Of a stretch of DNA of 10,395 bases, positions 6,637 to 10,395 are shown in pieces; the first letter of the stretch is position 1; the number at the start of each line of letters is the position of its first letter. The notes under the pieces were generated by a model. The model did no database searches. It saw nothing but the letters and a program-made list of their open reading frames with translations, and was not told the origin of the DNA. The stretch is from positions 1 through 10,395 of the forward strand of contig JANYEU010000288.1 in NCBI GenBank assembly GCA_025362915.1, written 5' to 3'. The stretch comes from Chitinophagaceae bacterium (GTDB taxonomy: Bacteria; Bacteroidota; Bacteroidia; Chitinophagales; Chitinophagaceae). The translations under genes were made by a program, and so were the position numbers.

Positions 6637-7497
6637 ATGAAATTAACTAAAAAAATTGCTTTACGGTATTATAAAACAAAATTTAAGTTACTAGGTCTCT
6701 TCCTGCCCAAGAAAGCAGCCCGGAGTGCCTTCAAGTTGTTTTGTACACCCTTTAGTGGAAAGCCGGAAAGGGTGATGCCCCTCATTTTTGAAAAAGCAGA
6801 GCAGATAAGTATTGAAATTGATGGTAACCTGACGCTTAGGGGATGGCGTTGGCAGCCAGAAGCAGACGTTGCTTCGGGTAAAAAAGTATTGATACTACAC
6901 GGGTTTGACAGTTACAGCTATCGGTTCGAGAAATATATCCGTCCACTACGAAAGGAAGGATTTACAGTAATGGCTTTTGATGCACCAGGGCATGGCATTA
7001 GTGATGGAAAAACCATCAACTCTTTGCAATACAAGAATGCCATACTTGCAATAGAGAAACATTTTGGAACTTTTTATGGGATAATGGCGCACTCTGTTGG
7101 TGGATTGGCGGCATCATTGGCTTCGGAACATTTGCCCAACCTTAAAAAGTTGGTATTAATAGCCCCCGCTGTGGAAATAACAAGACCTATAGATAACTTT
7201 GCCAAACTGGTTTCTTTACCTAAACGTGTGCAGGAAAGAATGTATAAACTCATCATCAAGCTTGCCAAACTACCCGTAAGCTACTTTGATGCGCGCAGGG
7301 CAATAGAGCAGGTAACAGTACCCACCCTTTGGCTACACGATGAGGAGGATGCCATTTGCCCTTATAAGGATGTGTTGCCCATACAGCAATTGGCACTGCC
7401 ACACGTCACATTTCATATTACTAAAGGCTTGGGGCATAGCAACATCTATCGCGACCCAAATACGGTGAAAACCATTGTTGGGTTTATGGTTGAATAA
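6637..7497 (+). CDS. Alpha/beta hydrolase
   Basis: A 286-residue serine hydrolase of the alpha/beta fold; substrate unknown, an ester or thioester is most likely. Order of elements: a basic, amphipathic N-terminal stretch (1-60, many Lys/Arg), strand and oxyanion loop VLILHGFDSYSYRF (84-97), FDAPGHGISDG (114-124), nucleophile elbow AHSVGG with Ser153 (151-156), a lid of helices (185-225), acid motif LHDEEDAICP with Asp238 the likely acid, and GLGHSNIYR with His267 as the catalytic base. The triad Ser153/Asp238/His267 is complete. No signal peptide or lipobox is visible, so a cytoplasmic or membrane-peripheral location is inferred from the basic N-terminus. Start ATG at 6637 follows GAGAAA. 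Divergent from the DUF2520 gene; convergent with the HA-repeat gene, with 105 bp in between and no clear terminator hairpin there. Confidence 0.93.
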   Translation: MKLTKKIALRYYKTKFKLLGLFLPKKAARSAFKLFCTPFSGKPERVMPLIFEKAEQISIEIDGNLTLRGWRWQPEADVASGKKVLILHGFDSYSYRFEKYIRPLRKEGFTVMAFDAPGHGISDGKTINSLQYKNAILAIEKHFGTFYGIMAHSVGGLAASLASEHLPNLKKLVLIAPAVEITRPIDNFAKLVSLPKRVQERMYKLIIKLAKLPVSYFDARRAIEQVTVPTLWLHDEEDAICPYKDVLPIQQLALPHVTFHITKGLGHSNIYRDPNTVKTIVGFMVE

Positions 7498-7501
7498 TAA
7501 C

Positions 7502-7522
7502 TTTTTTTAGATGTGTTGGAGA
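7502..7522 (+). repeat. Dispersed repeat TTAGATGTGTTGGAGA, copy A
   Basis: T7 followed by AGATGTGTTGGAGA, just past the hydrolase stop codon. After it, TATAATAGCA resembles the ATAAAAGCA that follows copy C. All three copies in the window point the same way. Confidence 0.65.
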
Positions 7523-7602
7523 TATAATAGCAACGCATACACATTTATCCTTTATCCCACCCACTCCTACCCTATTTTTAATTTATAAAGTGTAAATATC
7601 CT

Positions 7603-9105
7603 TTAAAGCAATCCTAAAGTAGTCAGCATACCTATTTTTTCCGCATCAAGCGTTTCATTTACAATTGCTTTCTTTTGGGCAGATAGCCAACGGTACAAGA
7701 CCGTTCTTTCCCCATCCTCTATTTCTGGAATTATAAAACTTCCTACACGTTCTATATAATTTTTCAATTTAACAAAATGCCCCATCCATCTTGTTTGATA
7801 AACTTCATCGTCTGTCCATTTAAATCCTATACTGTTCAACAGATTTACCTGATGTTCTGTTAAGGGAGTGCTACGTTTACATTGGTTACTTCCTTTCATT
7901 TTTTGGGATTGGCACCAAATAAAAATAGTATGCTCTGAACTTTCATTTGATCGCCGTCTTGGCCAAAATGTATGCTCTTCCCTAAATTTGATTAAGTCAT
8001 TGAAATGACACATCCAAACCTCCAGATTACTTCTAGTATCTACATGCTTTTTTATAATATCCAAAATTTTTTTTGTCTGTACAGCATTCAACTTTTTCTC
8101 TCTGCAATATCTTTTTTGTACCATCAACCAAGTTGAAAGTGTTGGATTCTTTGAAGGTGTAGGGCGTTCCTTATTTTCTTTAATATAGTCCATCAGCCAT
8201 CTGTATTTCACATCCCAATCTGTTTCCTTAAAATACTTTCTAAAATCAATAGAGTCAAGCAGTGCTTGCCTTTCTGTACTTAGTGTATCGAATGCGCCAT
8301 TTTGTTCATTGCACCATTTATACAACTTATCCTGTTTAAGTACAGAACGTTTATTTAGTAGAAAGCTTTCTTTCACAAGCTTAAAATTTACGTTCCAAAC
8401 CTCTTTCGCTATCCGAACTTCCTTTCCATCTATTAAGTCTAGGGTATTCCATCTAATAGTATTATTTTCATTCATTAACCCTATTGCAAAATCCTCTTTT
8501 TGCTTTTTAAACCACATAAAAAGAGTCCTTTTTTTTAAATCCCAATTATTAGATTGTGGCCATCTATAAGGTGGGTTATTAATTGAGTTTACCAATTCAT
8601 TAAAGTTACTGTTCCAACGGCGTTGCCTTTCTTCCTCACTCAGCCCCTTTCTTTCCTCAATGGGATAAATGTTTGTAGCAAAAAAAGTACACTCATCCAA
8701 GGCCTCCCATTGTTCGCGTTCATAAGCCGATAATTCTCCCTTTTTATAAAATTCTTGCTGCTTTACTATCCATGTATGTAGGCCGTTATAACCCGATCCC
8801 TCTCTAAGATAATGCCCCTTGAACAACATTCTTCTCAACGCCTGATACTGTTCCTGCCAATTATTTTCATGAAGATTCCATTTAAAACCAATTGCGTCCA
8901 ACCTCTTGCAATAGTCAGGATGCAGCTTTCCAAGCTTTTTTAAGCTTTTTATGGAAGACATCCATTGGTAAAGTTGAAGGTTCTTATACTTTTGAGGAAG
9001 TGGTTTATGGTTAATTAGTAAAAGGGTTAAAACCGAAATATTATCCTCAAACCTTCTTTTAAATTTACTTTCTGTTGGCAAGTTTAGTGGGCGATATATA
9101 TTCAT
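7603..9105 (-). CDS. Protein of about seven helicase-associated (HA) repeats without a helicase motor
   Basis: A 500-residue protein made almost wholly of repeats of about 60-70 residues. Each has an aromatic start (typically W..xF..L), a central W followed two or three residues later by Q-K or Q-x, and an end like LxxIGFKW. Repeats lie at about 19-76, 83-141, 163-226, 237-288, 297-352, 364-430 and 440-498; central motifs include W.SSIK, WIVKQQ, WFKKQK, WCNEQN, WLMVQK, WCQSQK and WLSAQK. IGFKW occurs at the ends of repeats 1 and 6. This is the pattern of the helicase-associated domain (PF03457), a putative nucleic-acid-binding module usually found after a helicase core. No Walker A, DEAD/DEAH or nuclease motif is visible, so DNA or RNA binding is inferred. 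Start: ATG 9105 is preferred; the frame continues to an ATG at 9231, but a TATATTTG promoter element lies inside that 42-codon extension. The gene is AT-rich and sits in a repeat-rich, accessory-looking region, opposite the methyltransferase gene. Confidence 0.78.
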   Translation of the reverse strand: MNIYRPLNLPTESKFKRRFEDNISVLTLLLINHKPLPQKYKNLQLYQWMSSIKSLKKLGKLHPDYCKRLDAIGFKWNLHENNWQEQYQALRRMLFKGHYLREGSGYNGLHTWIVKQQEFYKKGELSAYEREQWEALDECTFFATNIYPIEERKGLSEEERQRRWNSNFNELVNSINNPPYRWPQSNNWDLKKRTLFMWFKKQKEDFAIGLMNENNTIRWNTLDLIDGKEVRIAKEVWNVNFKLVKESFLLNKRSVLKQDKLYKWCNEQNGAFDTLSTERQALLDSIDFRKYFKETDWDVKYRWLMDYIKENKERPTPSKNPTLSTWLMVQKRYCREKKLNAVQTKKILDIIKKHVDTRSNLEVWMCHFNDLIKFREEHTFWPRRRSNESSEHTIFIWCQSQKMKGSNQCKRSTPLTEHQVNLLNSIGFKWTDDEVYQTRWMGHFVKLKNYIERVGSFIIPEIEDGERTVLYRWLSAQKKAIVNETLDAEKIGMLTTLGLL

Positions 9106-9143
9106 GGCATAGCAGGCATAGTTTTGTGCTACACCTATCCCTA

Positions 9144-9151
9144 CAAATATA
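9144..9151 (-). promoter_or_regulatory. Candidate -7 element of the HA-repeat gene
   Basis: Minus-strand TATATTTG matches TAnnTTTG fully; transcription would start near 9137, giving a leader of about 32 nt before ATG 9105. A TTTG lies only 14 nt upstream, too near for the usual -33 position, so the upstream element is unclear. If real, it rules out the longer 542-residue version of the protein. Confidence 0.5.
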
Positions 9152-9306
9152 CCCTTAATAAACACCAAAGGGTAAGAGAATAATAATGGGTTGGTTTCAG
9201 AACCCTTTTTGCAAACTTTTACTTTAAACATTTATAGATGGCAGGCTCCCCCAAGCCAATGCCTCTATTAGGAAATACCCTTTTTATTTGATGGTTATCT
9301 TCCTTA

Positions 9307-9324
9307 TTTTTTTTAGATGTGTTG
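9307..9324 (+). repeat. Dispersed repeat TTAGATGTGTTG, copy B
   Basis: T8 followed by AGATGTGTTG, then AAAATTAAT, diverging from the GGAGA of copies A and C. It lies upstream of the HA-repeat gene and 45 bp before the palindromic element at 9370-9440. Confidence 0.65.
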
Positions 9325-9369
9325 AAAATTAATCCACCCCCATTTCCAGCATAAGTTTTAGCCACTCGC

Positions 9370-9440
9370 TGCCATCCCGCAGGGATCTCTCGCCCTATTT
9401 ATTGGTTGCCAAAACGGTGGGAGATTCCTGCGGAATGACA
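9370..9440. repeat. REP-like imperfect palindrome
   Basis: Arms 9370-9394 and 9416-9440 (25 nt each) are reverse complements with five mismatches, around cores CCCGCAGGGATCTC and GAGATTCCTGCGG. The 21-nt loop contains a second small hairpin, TTGG-TTG-CCAA (9402-9412). It is markedly more GC-rich than its surroundings. Such GC-rich palindromes with a 'tcctgcgg' core are known to me as dispersed intergenic repeats of many bacteria; the exact family is not identified. No gene fits between 9232 and 9721. Confidence 0.72.
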
Positions 9441-9494
9441 GTGTAGAACGCTTGCTTTATCTGGAAAAGTTCTTTTAGTAAGGTAATTAAAGTT

Positions 9495-9517
9495 ATTTTT
9501 ATTAGATGTGTTGGAGA
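9495..9517 (+). repeat. Dispersed repeat TTAGATGTGTTGGAGA, copy C
   Basis: ATTTTTA then TTAGATGTGTTGGAGA, sharing 16 bases exactly with copy A and continuing with ATAAAAGCA against TATAATAGCA. Copies B and C bracket the palindrome 9370-9440; copies A and C bracket the whole HA-repeat gene. Confidence 0.65.
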
Positions 9518-9721
9518 ATAAAAGCAGTATCACTATGGTTTTACTTTCTCTATGTGTAATGCGCTGATAAAACGAGTTTTAGTATTAGGTTGTCATAAAC
9601 CCCTAAATCTCATTTTTACATCAGATGAATAAAAGCTTTTCTATTAAAATATTAAATCTGATTATGCTTGGAGAGTGAAGGGTTTTCTACCTCATTATAA
9701 TATTTACACTTACTAATTACA
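9518..9721. other. Gene-free upstream region of the methyltransferase operon
   Basis: About 200 bases of AT-rich sequence with no open frame of protein-like composition on either strand and no clear hairpin terminator. Nothing recognisable is seen apart from the flanking repeat (to 9517) and the promoter region that starts at 9722. Confidence 0.5.
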
Positions 9722-9750
9722 TTGTTTGTTAACAACAAACCATACTTTTA
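9722..9750 (+). promoter_or_regulatory. Probable methyltransferase promoter with a palindromic operator-like site
   Basis: TTG (9722-9724), 18-nt spacer, TACTTTTA (9743-9750) is close to the Bacteroidota consensus. The spacer is almost filled by GTTTGTTAACAACAAAC (9724-9740), a 7-bp perfect inverted repeat around AAC. A dyad between the two promoter elements is where a repressor such as an R-M controller or the methyltransferase itself could bind; that role is inference. Confidence 0.45.
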
Positions 9751-9767
9751 CTAAAATAAATAGTTTT

Positions 9768-10139
9768 ATGAACGTTGTCTCTTTCTTTGCGGGTGCTGGA
9801 GGGCTGGATTTAGGCTTTGAAAAGGCTGGATTCAACGTCCTTTATGCGAATGAATATGATAAAGAAATCTGGGAGACTTATGAGAAGAATCATAAAAAAT
9901 CAAAACTTGATAGAAGAAGCATAGTTGACATTCCTTCTGAAGATGTACCTGATTGTGATGGTATTATTGGCGGTCCTCCTTGCCAAAGTTGGAGTGAAGC
10001 GGGTTCTAAGCGTGGTATTGCAGACAAAAGAGGGCAACTTTTCTATGAATTCATGAGAATATTAGCAGATAAGAAACCTAAATTTTTTCTTGCTGAAAAT
10101 GTTTCAGGAATGCTTTTGCAAAAACAACAAAAAAAGTAG
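9768..10139 (+). CDS. DNA (cytosine-5) methyltransferase, truncated after motif VI
   Basis: Only the N-terminal 123 residues of a C5-cytosine methyltransferase, which would move a methyl group from S-adenosylmethionine to cytosine in DNA, usually as part of a restriction-modification system. Present: motif I FFAGAGGLDLGF (6-17, SAM binding), motif II region NEYD (28-31), motif IV GGPPCQSWSEAG with catalytic Cys72, the RGQLF block (88-92), and motif VI ENV (110-112). The protein ends GMLLQKQQKK at a TAG; motifs VII-X and the target-recognition domain are missing (family length about 320-420). Neither other frame resumes the family after the stop, so this looks like a recombination or deletion junction, not a single-base frameshift. 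Methylation activity is unlikely unless a second subunit completes it. Start: ATG 9768 (MNVVSFFAGAGG) is preferred over an upstream TTG at 9726, which falls in the promoter. Confidence 0.88.
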   Translation: MNVVSFFAGAGGLDLGFEKAGFNVLYANEYDKEIWETYEKNHKKSKLDRRSIVDIPSEDVPDCDGIIGGPPCQSWSEAGSKRGIADKRGQLFYEFMRILADKKPKFFLAENVSGMLLQKQQKK

Positions 10140-10142
10140 AAT

Positions 10143-10382
10143 ATGGATTTAATAATTTTTCAATCCACCGAGTATAAATCGAGGGAAATACAATTACCTG
10201 ATTTTGGTAATGTATTAATTTCTACTACCTCGCTTAATAGAGGCTTATTTGATAAGAATGCATGTTATGTTAATGATGAAGCATGCTTTATTGATGAGCA
10301 AATATTCTATTTTGTAGAAGAAAATGAAATAATCCTACCTATAAAATCGTTAAAGAGACTATTACTCAAACAACTCAAATGA
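10143..10382 (+). CDS. Small hypothetical protein, second gene of the methyltransferase operon
   Basis: A 79-residue protein, MDLIIFQSTEY..., with a mixed hydrophobic/acidic middle (ACYVNDEACFIDEQIFYFVE) and a basic tail (KSLKRLLLKQLK). I do not recognise it. It does not look like the missing methyltransferase motifs. It begins 3 nt after the methyltransferase TAG, in the same reading frame, preceded by AAAGTAGAAT, which could serve as a weak ribosome site. Its stop overlaps the next gene's start in ATGA, so the three frames form one tightly coupled transcript. It might be an accessory or immunity-type gene of that operon; this is inference from position only. Confidence 0.65.
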   Translation: MDLIIFQSTEYKSREIQLPDFGNVLISTTSLNRGLFDKNACYVNDEACFIDEQIFYFVEENEIILPIKSLKRLLLKQLK

Positions 10383-10395
10383 TTACTTATCAATT
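10379..10395 (+). CDS. Start of a further gene, cut by the right window edge
   Basis: ATGATTACTTATCAATT begins inside the preceding stop codon (ATGA overlap), the common sign of translational coupling. Only MITYQ is visible, so nothing can be said about the product. In this setting it could be a restriction enzyme or another operon partner, which is a guess. Confidence 0.5.

Noticed and set aside
9106..9231. 42-residue N-terminal extension of the HA-repeat protein
   Set aside because: It contains a full TATATTTG promoter element and has no HA-like pattern. It cannot be ruled out fully, because it is open and starts with ATG.
7502..9517. CRISPR array from the TTAGATGTGTTG repeats
   Set aside because: Only three copies, at very unequal distances (about 1800 and 190 bp), with a gene in between and no cas genes.
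9550..9556. A single CTATGTG heptamer upstream of the methyltransferase
   Set aside because: One 7-mer without partner arms is expected by chance and is not evidence for a second copy of the 5671-5822 element.

Overview
The window looks like chromosomal DNA of a Bacteroidota bacterium, probably a Chitinophagaceae/Sphingobacteriia-type lineage. This rests on promoter-like sites matching the Bacteroidota consensus (TTG or TTTG, 19-20 nt, TAnnTTTG), A-rich leaders without clear Shine-Dalgarno sites, AT-rich DNA, a DUF6688-type membrane protein and a Rossmann/DUF2520 protein. The exact genus cannot be read from the sequence.

Left part (1-2450): the start of a secreted, outer-membrane-type protein runs off the left edge on the minus strand. 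A gene-poor stretch with inverted repeats follows, then a seven-helix membrane protein of unknown function (534-1637, minus). Bases 1640-2155 hold no convincing gene. They contain a 45-nt direct repeat and a run of stem-loops that could be a structured RNA or a mobile-element scar. Next come tRNA-Leu(UAA) and tRNA-Gly(GCC) on the minus strand, each followed by its own strong terminator-like hairpin, with a near-perfect Bacteroidota promoter upstream of tRNA-Gly.

Middle part (2469-7497): housekeeping-type genes, all minus strand except the last. They are a one-helix small protein, a family 2 glycosyltransferase that must start at TTG, a cationic-amino-acid-type APC permease, a Rossmann/DUF2520 protein, and divergently (20 bp apart) an alpha/beta hydrolase. 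A symmetric inverted-repeat element with six CTATGTG/CACATAG heptamers lies between the permease and the DUF2520 gene.

Right part (7498-10395) looks like an accessory region. It has a protein built from about seven helicase-associated (HA) repeats with no helicase motor, three copies of a TTAGATGTGTTG repeat on both sides of that gene, and a REP-like imperfect palindrome. Pointing away from the HA gene is a DNA cytosine-5 methyltransferase cut off after motif VI. A small unknown gene follows in the same frame after a TAG stop, and another gene begins with an ATGA overlap at the right edge. The HA-repeat protein beside the broken methyltransferase operon is the most unusual part of the window. 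A role in defence or DNA modification is inference only.
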